Shown here in pieces: positions 18,485 to 26,938 of a stretch of 64,000 nt of DNA. Positions within the stretch are counted from its first letter, which is position 1. Each line of letters begins with the position of its first letter. The DNA is from JBBPZA01 sp963728925 (GTDB lineage Bacteria > Actinomycetota > Thermoleophilia > Solirubrobacterales > Solirubrobacteraceae): positions 62,001-126,000 of the forward strand of contig CAVSMB010000014.1 in the NCBI GenBank assembly GCA_963728925.1, written 5' to 3'. The notes beneath the pieces were generated by a model. That model ran no database searches and was not told the DNA's origin. It saw nothing but the letters and a program-made list of their open reading frames with translations. A program made the translations under genes and the position numbers.

Positions 18485-19225
18485 GTGCCCGACGTTCTGA
18501 CGCTGGCGCTGGCGGGCGTCGGCACGGCGCTGGCGACCGGTTTGGGCGCGGTGCCGGTCTTCCTCCTCGGGCGGCGGGCCGAGCGCCTGCGGCCGGCGCT
18601 GTGGGGGTTCGCGGCGGGCGCGATGGCCGTCGCCTCGGTGCTCGGCCTGCTCGTCCCGGCTCTGCACGAGGGCTCGGCGGTCGACGCAGCCCTAGGGCTG
18701 GCCGCCGGCGTCGCGTTCCTCGCGATCGCCCGACGCGTGCTTCCCGGCGGCCACGAGCACGTGCGGGAGCGGCCCTCCGGCGCACGCCGGGTGCTGCTCG
18801 TCTTCGTCGTTCTGCTCGTCCACAGCCTGCCCGAAGGCTTAGCTCTCGGCGCGGCCTACGCGTCCGACACGGCGGGCCTCGGGCTGTTCGTGATCCTGGC
18901 GATCGCTGTCCAGAACGTTCCTGAGGGCACGACGATGGCGATCCCCATGGAGGAGGCCGGCGAGAGCCGCGCGCGCCAGTTCTCGACCGCCGTCGCCACG
19001 AGCCTGCCTCAGCCGGTCGGGGCAGTCCTCGCCTTCCTTCTGGTCGAACAGGTTTCGGCGCTGCTCGCCGTGTCGCTCGCCTTCGCCGCCGGCGCGATGC
19101 TCTCGCTGGTCGCCGTCGAGCTCGTGCCGGCCGCCTTCGGGCCCTCGACGTGGCGCTCGGCGGCTTTCGGCGCCGCCCTCGGCGCCGCGTTGCTGGCAGC
19201 GCTCAGCGCGGTGCTGGGAGTGTGA
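18485..19225 (+). CDS. ZIP-family metal transporter
   Basis: This 246-residue integral membrane protein starts at GTG 18485, 16 bases after the response regulator stop. About seven to eight hydrophobic segments are visible. The metal-binding helices carry the ZIP signatures VHSLPEGLALGAAYAS (helix 4) and AIAVQNVPEGTTMAIP (helix 5), with His/Pro-Glu pairs that coordinate zinc or other divalent cations. A histidine-containing loop, GGHEHVRERP, sits between helices 3 and 4. ZIP proteins import metal into the cytoplasm. It is probably co-transcribed with the regulator; whether it is under its control is inference. Confidence 0.88.
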   Translation: MPDVLTLALAGVGTALATGLGAVPVFLLGRRAERLRPALWGFAAGAMAVASVLGLLVPALHEGSAVDAALGLAAGVAFLAIARRVLPGGHEHVRERPSGARRVLLVFVVLLVHSLPEGLALGAAYASDTAGLGLFVILAIAVQNVPEGTTMAIPMEEAGESRARQFSTAVATSLPQPVGAVLAFLLVEQVSALLAVSLAFAAGAMLSLVAVELVPAAFGPSTWRSAAFGAALGAALLAALSAVLGV

Positions 19226-19543
19226 GCTCCGCCCCTTCCGAGGCAAAGGGGCGCGTCGAGGACCTCGAGAGAGCGAAACGGCGCCTTGAACCACGTCGGG
19301 ACCGACTCGCCGAGCACGGCGGGCCCCATCGCGGTAACGCGACCGCCGGCACCGCCCAGCACGCCGGCGCGGACGCAACGAGCGACTCGGCGGTAGCGCC
19401 GGCGCACTGAGACGCCCAACCGGGCTGACTTGACTAGGAAGCGGCGTCCGTGCCAGCCACGCGGGTCGCTCGAGCGATTGTTCGCACCGAAGGCTCGTGG
19501 TCTCGCCATTCGGAGGCGGCCCCGCGCGCGGCGACTCTGCGCG
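19226..19543. other. Gene-free stretch inside the stress island
   Basis: No reading frame on either strand resembles a known family. The segment lies between the ZIP gene and a CBS-domain stub. It is probably decayed sequence that once belonged to the missing N-terminal part of the CBS gene or to a deleted neighbour. Confidence 0.4.
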
Positions 19544-19678
19544 GCTGACACGGCCGGCGACGCGGCCCAGCTCCGCACCGGGTCCGGGGCCTCGCACCTC
19601 CTCGTGGCGCGTCCCGGCGACGCCGCTCCCGCGGGCGTCGTCACCGACCTCGACGTGCTGCGAGTGCTGGGGCCCTGA
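19544..19678 (+). pseudogene. C-terminal half of a CBS domain protein
   Basis: The frame ending at the TGA 19676-19678 reads ADTAGDAAQLRTGSGASHLL, VARPGDAAPAGVVTDLDVLR and VLGP. This is the last half of a CBS motif (xSHLLVxxxDGxPAGVVSxxDVLRxL), a module that binds adenine nucleotides. The first CBS repeat and any start region are missing. The Usp gene begins at GTG 19680, only one base after this stop, so the pair was once a coupled operon. CBS proteins are common partners of Usp genes in hypoxia regulons. Confidence 0.65.
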
Positions 19679-19679
19679 G

Positions 19680-20138
19680 GTGGCGGAGCGGGGTGACGGC
19701 GCGCGGAGGCTCTCGACCGGCCGCTGCCTGGTGGTCGGCTACGACGGCTCGGAGGCGGCGCGTGCCGCGCTCGAGTACGCCGCGCTCAGGTCGACGGGCA
19801 CGCCCGGCGGGGCGGACGTCGTCGTCGTGTACGGGCACGGACCTCCGGCCGACTGGCTGGGGACGCCGAACCTGCAGGTCATCTACGAGGATCGGCGCGA
19901 GCTCGGGCGTGAGGTCCTCGTGGGCGCCGGGGTCGCCGGCAACCGGATCGACCTCGTCGCCGAGCCTCCGGCGCACGCGCTCGTCAGCGCCGCGCACCGC
20001 CACGATGCGGCAGAGATCGTCGTCGGCTCACGTGGGTACGGTCGCCTGCGGACGCCGCTCGGGAGCGTCTCGCACGAGTTGCTGCACCTCGCCGACCGGC
20101 CCGTGATCATCGTGCCTCCGGCGGCCGTGGTCGCCTGA
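19680..20138 (+). CDS. Universal stress protein, single domain
   Basis: This 152-residue UspA-fold protein begins at GTG 19680 and reaches the first strand as CLVVGYDGSEAARAALEYAA. It ends with the ATP-loop motif VVGSRGYGRLRTPLGSVSHE followed by LADRPVIIVPP. The glycine pattern (G-x2-G-x~8-G-S) matches ATP-binding Usp proteins. In Usp families such proteins act in the cytoplasm during starvation, hypoxia or redox stress. It is the only apparently intact Usp in this window. It follows the CBS stub by one base. Confidence 0.88.
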   Translation: MAERGDGARRLSTGRCLVVGYDGSEAARAALEYAALRSTGTPGGADVVVVYGHGPPADWLGTPNLQVIYEDRRELGREVLVGAGVAGNRIDLVAEPPAHALVSAAHRHDAAEIVVGSRGYGRLRTPLGSVSHELLHLADRPVIIVPPAAVVA

Positions 20139-20195
20139 TCGCACGCGGCCTGCGCGGCCGGTCACGGCGGGTGGCGGCACTACCATCCGTCGTCC

Positions 20196-21014
20196 ATGAA
20201 GGTCCTGCTCACCAACGACGACGGCATCCGCGCGGAGGGGCTTCAGGCGCTGCGCCGCGCGCTGCTCGAGACCCCCGGGGTAGAGCTCGCTGTCATCGCG
20301 CCGGACTCAAACCGCTCGGCGACGGCGCGCTCGATCACCACGCGTCGGCCGCTGATGGTGGAGGAGGTCGACTTCGGCGACGGGACGGTCGGGTACGCGA
20401 CCGACGGCACCCCGGTCGACTGTGTGCGCTTCGCCTCGCTCGGGCTCGTGGAGGGCTTTGAGGCCGAGCTCGTGGTCTCGGGCATCAACCACGGCTCCAA
20501 CCTCGGCGACGACATCACCTACTCGGGCACGGTCGCCGCCGCGCTGGAGGCCATCGTCCTGGGCCTGCCCGGGGTCGCGGTCTCGCAACAGTCCTCGGCC
20601 GGCGAGCTCGACTTCCGTCTCAGCGAGACTTTCGATTTCAACGTGGCCGCGCGCTTCGCCGCTCGAGTGGTCGAGGAGATCGAGGACGTGCCGCTCCCGG
20701 CCGGGACGCTGCTCAACGTCAATGTGCCGGCCGGCGACCCCGACGGCGTCGAGGTCACGCGCCTGGGCAAGCGGATCTACCGCGACAAGCTCACGCTCGA
20801 GGACGAGGCCGGCGGCAACCGCCGCCTGTTTCGCATCTACGGCCAGGACATCGGCTACGAGGAGGAGGAGGGGACCGACCTCGCGGCGGTGGCCCAGGGA
20901 CGCATCGCCGTCACGCCGATCCACTTCGACCTCACCGACCGCGCCGGCCTCGACGCCCTCACCGCCTACGACCTCGCGCGGCTGGTCGAACCGGCGGCCA
21001 GGGAGGTCGAGTAA
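20196..21014 (+). CDS. surE: 5'/3'-nucleotidase SurE
   Basis: This 272-residue metal-dependent phosphatase hydrolyses nucleoside monophosphates. The metal site Asp8/Asp9 is in LLTNDDGIRAEGL, Ser in APDSNRSATARS, Asn in SGINHGSNLGDDITYSGTV; TDGTPVDCV is also diagnostic. The C-terminal DAY-type segment (DLTDRAGLDALTAYDLA) is present. ATG 20196 follows a TACCAT box (20181-20186) by nine bases without a clear ribosome site, so a leaderless or near-leaderless message is likely. It is followed by ligA with a two-base gap. Length is normal. Confidence 0.95.
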   Translation: MKVLLTNDDGIRAEGLQALRRALLETPGVELAVIAPDSNRSATARSITTRRPLMVEEVDFGDGTVGYATDGTPVDCVRFASLGLVEGFEAELVVSGINHGSNLGDDITYSGTVAAALEAIVLGLPGVAVSQQSSAGELDFRLSETFDFNVAARFAARVVEEIEDVPLPAGTLLNVNVPAGDPDGVEVTRLGKRIYRDKLTLEDEAGGNRRLFRIYGQDIGYEEEEGTDLAAVAQGRIAVTPIHFDLTDRAGLDALTAYDLARLVEPAAREVE

Positions 21015-21016
21015 GG

Positions 21017-23041
21017 GTGGCGAAGGGCCGCGCCGTCGGTGGGAACGTCGGTCATCGCGCCGCCGAGCTCCGCCGCGAGCTCGGCTACCACGGCCACCGC
21101 TACTACGTCCTCGACGACCCCGTCCTCGGCGACGACGACTACGACGCGCTGCTCGACGAGCTGCGCGCCATCGAGGAGGCCCACCCCGAGCTTCGCACCC
21201 CGGACTCGCCGACTCAGCGCGTCGGTGGCGAGCCGCTCTCCGAGCTGCGCAAGGTCACCCATCCGCTGCCGATGCTCTCGCTCGCCAACGCGCGCACCGA
21301 GGAGGAGCTGCGCGCATGGGTCACGCGGATGCGCAACCACCTCGCGCGCGAGGGCATCGAGGACGCGGCCTTCGAGTACGTCGCCGAGCCGAAGATCGAC
21401 GGGCTCGCGGTCTCGCTCGTCTACCGCGACGGGATCCTCGACTACGGCGCCACGCGCGGCAACGGCGAGGTGGGCGAGGTCGTGACGCACAACCTGCGCG
21501 CCATCGAGGCGATCCCGCCGCGCGTCGAGGGGGCCTCACCGCGGTTGCTCGAGGTCCGCGGCGAGGTGTACATGTCGCTCCCGGACTTCGCCGCCCTCAA
21601 CGAGCGCCGCGCCGAGCAGGGGCTCTCGACCTTCATGAACCCGCGCAACGCGGCGGCCGGAACCGTCCGCCAGCTCGACGCCAAGCAGGCCGCGCAGAAG
21701 CCGCTGTCGATGTGGTGCTACGGGATCGGCGCCACCGAAGGGCTCGAGTTGCGATCGCACTGGGAGGCCCTGACCTGGCTGCGCGAGCACGGCTTCCGCG
21801 TCAACGGCGACGTGAAGCGCCTCACCACCGAGGAGGACGTCGTCGCGCAGTGCCTCGCTTGGCAGTCGCGGCGCGGCGCCCTGGACTTCGAGATCGACGG
21901 CGTGGTCGTCAAGGTCGACGACCACGAGCTGCAGCGGCGCCTCGGCGTGGTCGGTCGCGACCCGCGCTGGGCGATCGCCTGGAAGTTCCCGCCCACGACC
22001 AAGGTCACCCAGCTTCGCAACGTCATGTGGAACGTCGGCAAGTTCGGCGACCTGCATCCGTTCGCCGAGCTCGAGCCCGTGCACGTCGGCGGCGTCACCG
22101 TGAAGCTCGCGACGCTGCACAACGAGGAGGACCTGCTGCGCAAGGACGTCCGTCCCGGCGACGAGGTCATCGTCCTGCGCGCGGGCGACGTCATCCCGCA
22201 GGTGCTCTCACCGGCGCCCCACGCCGTCGAGCGCCCTGACCGCTCGGCGCCTCCCTACCCGCCCGAACGCTGCCCGTTCTGCGACACGCCGACGGTCAAG
22301 CCCGAGGGCCATGTCTTCACCAAGTGCCCGAACCGCGACTGCCCCGAAAGGCGCTGGCAGCTGCTCAAGCATTTCGTCGGCGACGTCGACGGCCTGGGGG
22401 AGAAGCAGGTCGCCCAGCTCCAGCGCGCGGGCCTGGTGCGGACGCCCGGCGACTTCTACCGGCTCACCGTGGAGCAGCTCACCGAGCTGGAGGGCTGGGG
22501 CGAGGTCTCGGCGACGCGCATGACCGAGCGGATCGCGCAGTCGCGCGAGCGGCCGTTCGGGCTGCTGCTCTTCGCGCTGGGCATCGAGGAGGTCGGCTAC
22601 GTCACCGGGCGCAACCTCGCCCAGCGCTTCCGGACGATCGACGCGCTGCTCGCCGCTTCGCCTGAGGAGATCGCCGAGACGCCCGGCGTGGGGCCGAAGA
22701 TGGCCGCCACCATCCAGGAGCAGCTGCATGAGGAGCAGATGCTCGCGCTGATCGACGACCTGCGCGGCCTCGGGCTGCGCTTCGAGGAGGAGGGCCCGCC
22801 GCCCGCCGAGGGCCCGCTGTCGGGCAAGACCTTCGTGCTGACGGGAACGCTTCCCGACCTCACGAGGGAGCAGGCGACCGAGCGCATCGTCGCCGCCGGC
22901 GGCCGCGTGACCACGTCGGTCTCCAAGAAGACCGACTACGTCGTCGCCGGCGAGAGTTCGGGCACCAAGCTCGAGAAGGCCGAGCGTCTCGGCGTCGCGG
23001 TGCTCGATGAGCCGGGACTGCTGGAGGTGCTGGGGGCTTGA
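21017..23041 (+). CDS. ligA: NAD-dependent DNA ligase
   Basis: This 674-residue enzyme seals nicks in duplex DNA using NAD. Domains in order are: Ia with the NAD-binding YYVLDDPVLGDDDYD (residues ~29-43); adenylation with nucleophile Lys126 in AEPKIDGLAVSL; OB fold (~320-400); four-cysteine zinc finger (CPFCDTP ... CPNRDCPE, ~415-440); helix-hairpin-helix repeats (~460-580); and a C-terminal BRCT domain (GKTFVLTGTLPDLTREQ). All are complete. The GTG start at 21017 lies two bases after the surE stop, so the two are co-transcribed. The SurE-LigA pairing has no known mechanistic meaning. Confidence 0.97.
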   Translation: MAKGRAVGGNVGHRAAELRRELGYHGHRYYVLDDPVLGDDDYDALLDELRAIEEAHPELRTPDSPTQRVGGEPLSELRKVTHPLPMLSLANARTEEELRAWVTRMRNHLAREGIEDAAFEYVAEPKIDGLAVSLVYRDGILDYGATRGNGEVGEVVTHNLRAIEAIPPRVEGASPRLLEVRGEVYMSLPDFAALNERRAEQGLSTFMNPRNAAAGTVRQLDAKQAAQKPLSMWCYGIGATEGLELRSHWEALTWLREHGFRVNGDVKRLTTEEDVVAQCLAWQSRRGALDFEIDGVVVKVDDHELQRRLGVVGRDPRWAIAWKFPPTTKVTQLRNVMWNVGKFGDLHPFAELEPVHVGGVTVKLATLHNEEDLLRKDVRPGDEVIVLRAGDVIPQVLSPAPHAVERPDRSAPPYPPERCPFCDTPTVKPEGHVFTKCPNRDCPERRWQLLKHFVGDVDGLGEKQVAQLQRAGLVRTPGDFYRLTVEQLTELEGWGEVSATRMTERIAQSRERPFGLLLFALGIEEVGYVTGRNLAQRFRTIDALLAASPEEIAETPGVGPKMAATIQEQLHEEQMLALIDDLRGLGLRFEEEGPPPAEGPLSGKTFVLTGTLPDLTREQATERIVAAGGRVTTSVSKKTDYVVAGESSGTKLEKAERLGVAVLDEPGLLEVLGA

Positions 23042-23186
23042 ACCCGCAACCGCACCAACCGCTCCCGCTCGCCTGCACTCTGACGCGGGGCGCGATGGCC
23101 GATCGCCGCGTGGCCTGGCACGGGTCGTCCTCGAGGTCACCGCGCCGCCGGAGGCGGTCGCCGCTCTGCAGTCGATGTTCGCCGCG

Positions 23187-23208
23187 TAGTAGGCCGCTCG
23201 GTCTACTA
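23187..23208 (+). promoter_or_regulatory. Palindromic operator over the -10 box of the TetR gene
   Basis: A 22-base imperfect palindrome reads TAGTAG-N-CCG-NN-CGG-N-CTACTA. It overlaps TACTAT (23204-23209), a -10 box ending six bases before the regulator ATG, so binding would block a leaderless transcript. The inner 16 bases (23190-23205) have the form TAGRC-N6-GTCTA, shared with the palindrome at 25502-25517 in front of the methyltransferase. This fits an autoregulatory TetR operator. Confidence 0.55.
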
Positions 23209-23215
23209 TCGCCCG

Positions 23216-23818
23216 ATGGCTCGCCCGGAGCTGCACAGCGCCGACAAGATCCTGGACTCCGCCCGCGAGCTCGTGCTCGAGGGTGGTGCGCGGGCGGCGA
23301 CGATCGATGGCATCGTGTCGGCCAGCGGCGCGCCCAAGGGCTCGATCTACCACCGGTTCGCGACGCTCAACGAGCTGCTGGCCTCCATGTGGCTGCGTGC
23401 CGTGCGCCGCTCGCAGGACGCGTTCCTGGCCGCGCTGGCTCATCCGGACGCCGAGGAGGCGGCCGTCGCCGCGGGCCTCGCCGTCCACGACTTCGCTCGC
23501 GGGCAGCCCGGCGACGCGCGCCTGCTTGCCTCGCTGCGACGCGAGGACCTGCTCGGGAGCGTCACCAGCCCCGACACCCAGCAGGCGCTGCGTGAGGTCA
23601 ACGACCGGCTCGCGGTCGCGGTCGTCGCGCTTGCTCGGCGCCTGTGCGGCCGTGCCTCGAAGTCCGCCGTCGAGCGGACCATGTGCGCAGTGATCGACCT
23701 TCCGCAGGGAGCGATCCGCCGTCACCTCATCGCGGGCTCGCCGCCGCCGCGGAGCGTGCGGCCCCAGCTCGAGGCGGCGATCCGAGCCGCTCTCGAAACC
23801 CCTCTCTCCAGCTCGTGA
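23216..23818 (+). CDS. TetR-family transcriptional regulator
   Basis: This 200-residue protein has a canonical N-terminal TetR helix-turn-helix: KILDSARELVLEGGARAATI then IVSASGAPKGSIYHRFATLN (residues ~9-55). A variable all-alpha ligand domain follows. The subgroup with APKGSIYHRF usually controls small-molecule stress or catabolic genes. It converges on, and overlaps by 92 bases, the minus-strand epimerase gene. The operator sites at 23187 and 25502 suggest that it represses itself and the methyltransferase-epimerase operon. The ligand is unknown. The start is the ATG six bases after the -10 box. Confidence 0.9.
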   Translation: MARPELHSADKILDSARELVLEGGARAATIDGIVSASGAPKGSIYHRFATLNELLASMWLRAVRRSQDAFLAALAHPDAEEAAVAAGLAVHDFARGQPGDARLLASLRREDLLGSVTSPDTQQALREVNDRLAVAVVALARRLCGRASKSAVERTMCAVIDLPQGAIRRHLIAGSPPPRSVRPQLEAAIRAALETPLSSS

Positions 23819-24719
23819 CGGCGGGCCGCCAGTCAAGGAGGCGCTTGGCCTTGGCGTTCGACGCGCCTCGGATCTCGGTCATCATCGCCACCCCGTGCGG
23901 GCCGATCGCGAGGCGCCCGACCCAGACGGGGACATGGCGCGGAGGCTTGGCGCCCAGCGCCGCCGCCAGCTCGGGCAGCCAGTCCGAGACCGGCGCCGGG
24001 TCGTCGTCGACGACGTTGTAGAGGCCTCGTGGGCCTCCTTCGATCGCCGCCGCCGTGGCCGAGGCGACGTCGTCGATGTGAACGAAGGACCAGACGCCGG
24101 CTCCCGAGCCGACGACGGGGAACCTGCGCTTGCGGATCGCTTCGACGTGCTCGCCGCCCTCGCCGAGCGAGGTGCCGGGACCGTAGAACCCGCCGTAGCG
24201 CAGGACGAGGCCGTCGAGCTCCTGAGCCGAGGTGACGGCGCGCTCGAGGTGGCGGATGGCGTCCAGCGTCGAGCGCTGCGCCGGATAGGGATGAGGGTCC
24301 AGCGCATCGTCCTCGGCCTTCACCAGCGCGCCTTCACGGGCGTAGGTCCAGCCGGCGAAGCTCTGGGCTACGAAGCGCCGTGCGCCGGTCGCGCGTGCGG
24401 CGCCGAGGAGATTGTCGGTCCCTGCGATCCGCAGCAGGTTGGTGGAGGCGAAGGCCTTCTCGAACCGCCGGACGTTCCCGAACGCGGTCAGGTCCGTGAG
24501 CTGATGGACGACGACGTCCGGCTGCGCCCGCTCCATCGCAGCGATGACGGCGGCCTGGTCGAGCGCATCGGCCACGACCGCGGACACCCCGGCACGGTTC
24601 AGCGCTTCCTGCTTAGCGGGTGATCGGGTCATGCCCGTCACCGCGTGTCCGCGCTCCTGGAGCACGGGGATGATGCGGCGACCCACCACTCCGGTGGCGC
24701 CGGCGACGAAGACCTTCAT
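23727..24719 (-). CDS. NAD-dependent epimerase/dehydratase family protein
   Basis: This 330-residue extended SDR starts MKVFVAGATGVVGRRIIPVL, the Rossmann nucleotide-binding motif. A YxxxK-like catalytic region is not textbook (AQSFAGWTYAREG), but VLRYGGFYGPGTSLGEGGEH and the C-terminal VWSFVHIDDVASATAAAI match the atypical NAD-epimerase group. The reaction is not predictable; such proteins act on nucleotide sugars, flavonoid-like compounds or as NmrA-like redox sensors. ATG 24719 overlaps the methyltransferase stop by four bases, so the two are one operon. The last 92 bases overlap the convergent TetR gene, so the C-terminal ~30 residues have an alanine/arginine-rich, constrained composition. 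Confidence 0.85.
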   Translation of the reverse strand: MKVFVAGATGVVGRRIIPVLQERGHAVTGMTRSPAKQEALNRAGVSAVVADALDQAAVIAAMERAQPDVVVHQLTDLTAFGNVRRFEKAFASTNLLRIAGTDNLLGAARATGARRFVAQSFAGWTYAREGALVKAEDDALDPHPYPAQRSTLDAIRHLERAVTSAQELDGLVLRYGGFYGPGTSLGEGGEHVEAIRKRRFPVVGSGAGVWSFVHIDDVASATAAAIEGGPRGLYNVVDDDPAPVSDWLPELAAALGAKPPRHVPVWVGRLAIGPHGVAMMTEIRGASNAKAKRLLDWRPAVTSWREGFRERLGSPPRAGAARSAAAASPR

Positions 24720-25486
24720 GTCTGCTCCTCTCTTGCGAAGGTCAGCACCCGGTATCCCGCGTCCAGCGTCTGCCGGCTCAAGAGGCCTTGATGACGCACA
24801 TGCCACGCCCCGCTCTCGAGGTCTGCCGCCAGGACCTCCAGCGAGGCGATCAGACGGTCAGGGTCGGGCGCGAGCGCGAACATCGAGAAGCCGCGTTGCA
24901 CGACCGGATCCAGGTAGGCCTCGGGGCGAGCCCAGAAGGCGGCGAGCAGACCGTCGATGCAGTCCCGCGGTATCGGTGCCGCCTCGACGGTGGTGGGGCC
25001 GGGCAGGGCACGCTCGATCTCGGGGAGCGTGGGAAATCGCGTCGCGTCCCACGCGGCGAGCCAGGGCAGGTACTCCCGCGTCAGCCAGAAGCCCTCGCCG
25101 GCGGGATCCCACGTGAACAGGACCACGCGCTGACGCGCGACCCGGCACATCTCGGCGACGCCACGACGCCAGTCGGACCAGTGGTGCAGGGTGAGCGACG
25201 CCATCGCGGCATCGACCGAGGCGTCGTCGAGCGGCAGGGCCTCGGCCGATCCGGCGACGGCCGGCGCGCTGCCCCGCGGCCGCTGGCCGATCATGACCTC
25301 GGAGGGCTCCACCGCCAGCACCCTCCGGTCCGCGGGCTCGTAGGAGCCCGTGCCCGCTCCGACGTTCACGACGCTTGCGGCATCACCGAGGGCGCGGTAG
25401 ATGATCGCGGCGAGCCGCGGATCGGTGCGACGGGTGGTCGTGTAGCCCACCCCGATGGAGTCGTAGACGGTCTCCCGACCGGGCAT
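24716..25486 (-). CDS. SAM-dependent methyltransferase (class I, UbiE/Methyltransf_11 type)
   Basis: This 256-residue enzyme shows the SAM-binding glycine motif VVNVGAGTGSYEP (residues ~39-51), the acidic contact VLAVEPSEVM, motif GSAEALPLDDASVDAAMAS and the post-motif LTLHHWSDW. The first residues, VYDSIGVGYTTTRRTDPR, are characteristic of small-molecule methyltransferases of this type. The acceptor is unknown. It is the first gene of a two-gene operon with the epimerase, driven by a promoter at 25498-25520 that overlaps a TetR-like palindrome. Confidence 0.87.
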   Translation of the reverse strand: MPGRETVYDSIGVGYTTTRRTDPRLAAIIYRALGDAASVVNVGAGTGSYEPADRRVLAVEPSEVMIGQRPRGSAPAVAGSAEALPLDDASVDAAMASLTLHHWSDWRRGVAEMCRVARQRVVLFTWDPAGEGFWLTREYLPWLAAWDATRFPTLPEIERALPGPTTVEAAPIPRDCIDGLLAAFWARPEAYLDPVVQRGFSMFALAPDPDRLIASLEVLAADLESGAWHVRHQGLLSRQTLDAGYRVLTFAREEQT

Positions 25487-25497
25487 CAGCCACGGAA

Positions 25498-25517
25498 ATA
25501 ATAGACGAAAGCGTCTA
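25498..25517 (-). promoter_or_regulatory. Promoter -10 and palindromic operator of the methyltransferase operon
   Basis: On the minus strand TATTAT (25498-25503) is a good -10 box 11 bases before the methyltransferase ATG. It overlaps the perfect inverted repeat TAGACG-AAAG-CGTCTA (25502-25517). The half-site TAGAC/GTCTA matches the core of the operator at 23190-23205 in front of the TetR gene, so the same repressor probably binds both. Confidence 0.55.
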
Positions 25518-25531
25518 GTAGCGCGTCTGGG

Positions 25532-26842
25532 TCAGCCCGCGTCGTAGCGCGCGATCGCGGCGACCATGCGGTCCTGCAGGGAGCGGGCGCTCGAGACGCT
25601 CACGCCGTTCATGAGCAGCGCGAACCCCACAAGCTCGCCGCCCGTGCTCTGGCAGTAGCCGGCGAGGGCGGAGACGTTGGACAGCGTCCCGGTCTTGGCG
25701 CTGCAGCGACCCTGGGCGGCGGTGCCGCGCATGCGGCTGTAGAGCGTCCCGCTGCGTCCCGCGACGGGCAGCGAGGACCTGAAGGCCTCGAAGGCCGCCT
25801 CGCGGCGCATGCCGTCGAGGAATGTCACCATCTGACTCGGGCTCGTCCGGTCGCTTCGCGAGAGGCCTGAGCCGTCGACGACGGTGGGCCGGATCCCGTA
25901 GCGCGCGACGGTCGAGCGCACGACGCCCGCTCCGAGCGCCGTCGAGCCGCCGCCGCCAAAGCGGGCGCCCAGGCCCTTGATCAGCGTCTCGGCGAAGAAG
26001 TTGTCCGACGGTCGATTGGTGAGCCGCACGATCGTCCGGATCGGCGGGGACGCGACCGACGCGAGCTCGGCCAGGCCCGCGGTCGCCTCGCCGGCGCCGG
26101 TCGAGCCGCTGACCGAGACGCTCTGCCCCTTCAGCGCGACCTTGAGCTGGCGGGCCGCGTAGGACGCGCTCCCGCCGCGGTCGTAGGACAGGCCGGACAG
26201 TGGCCCGACGTAGGGCGAGACGCTTCGCAGCCCCGAGTCGGGGACCCCGCGGAAGCCGTCGAACACGCCGTCGTCGCCGAGGATCCGTCCCTCCACGCGG
26301 CGGATCCCCTTGCCGGCCAGCGCCTGCGCGAGAGCGAAGGTGGTCGCGCCGGTGCCGTAGTTCGCCCGCGTGAAGCTCAGGCTGCCGAAGGTGGGATCTC
26401 CGGCGCCGACGAGGTAGAGGTCGCCGGTGAACGTGTCGCCCGCGAGCTGGCCGTCGCCGACCACGCGGGTGGTGAGCGTCGCCTCGGGGCCGTAGCGCAG
26501 GAGCGCGGTGCCGGTGGTGTAGAGCTTCTGCACCGAGGCCGGCGAGCGGCGCGTGCCCGAGCGCGAGCGGAAGACCGCGCGACCGGTGGTGAAGTCGACG
26601 ACCGAGGCGCCCGAGCCGCGGCCCGCCGAGCGCATCGGCCCCCGCAGCGCCGCCTTGAGGCGGGCGGCCGAAAGACGTGCGCTCGCGGTCGCTCGCGGGG
26701 CCGGGGCGGCGGTGGACGGGACCGGCTCGCGGGTGCGCTCGAGCGAGGGTGCGCCGGGCGCGGGCGTTGCAGCGCCCGCCGCCGGCGCGGCTGCGGCGAG
26801 GGCCAGGAGCAGCGCGAACAGGCTTGAGAGAGGACGGCGCAC
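25532..26842 (-). CDS. dacB: D-alanyl-D-alanine carboxypeptidase/endopeptidase, PBP4 (DacB) type
   Basis: This ~436-residue serine peptidase of family S13 trims or cleaves peptidoglycan cross-links outside the membrane. The N-terminus is a signal peptide (RRPLSSLFALLLALAAAAP and APAAGA). Active-site motifs are SxxK in SPASVQKLYT, SxN in PSDNFFAE and KTG in SAKTGTLSNVSALAG. VGDGQLAGDTFTGDLYLVG and VDGSGLSRSD are family signatures. GTG 26842 is taken as start because it leads directly into the signal peptide; a TTG at 26854 is an alternative. It is divergent from the patatin gene and stands alone. Confidence 0.92.
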   Translation of the reverse strand: MRRPLSSLFALLLALAAAAPAAGAATPAPGAPSLERTREPVPSTAAPAPRATASARLSAARLKAALRGPMRSAGRGSGASVVDFTTGRAVFRSRSGTRRSPASVQKLYTTGTALLRYGPEATLTTRVVGDGQLAGDTFTGDLYLVGAGDPTFGSLSFTRANYGTGATTFALAQALAGKGIRRVEGRILGDDGVFDGFRGVPDSGLRSVSPYVGPLSGLSYDRGGSASYAARQLKVALKGQSVSVSGSTGAGEATAGLAELASVASPPIRTIVRLTNRPSDNFFAETLIKGLGARFGGGGSTALGAGVVRSTVARYGIRPTVVDGSGLSRSDRTSPSQMVTFLDGMRREAAFEAFRSSLPVAGRSGTLYSRMRGTAAQGRCSAKTGTLSNVSALAGYCQSTGGELVGFALLMNGVSVSSARSLQDRMVAAIARYDAG

Positions 26843-26922
26843 GTCCCTATCCAACAGCTCGCGGCGGCCGGAGTCGCGGTCGCGCGGGCCGGAGTCGGGG
26901 TGCCTCAGCCGGGACGGCCCCG

Positions 26923-26928
26923 TACACT
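26923..26928 (+). promoter_or_regulatory. -10 box of the patatin gene
   Basis: TACACT lies ten bases upstream of the ATG at 26939, leaving at most a few untranslated bases. No Shine-Dalgarno sequence is present. The arrangement matches the other leaderless-looking promoters in this window. Confidence 0.45.
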
Positions 26929-26938
26929 GTCAAGTTGC

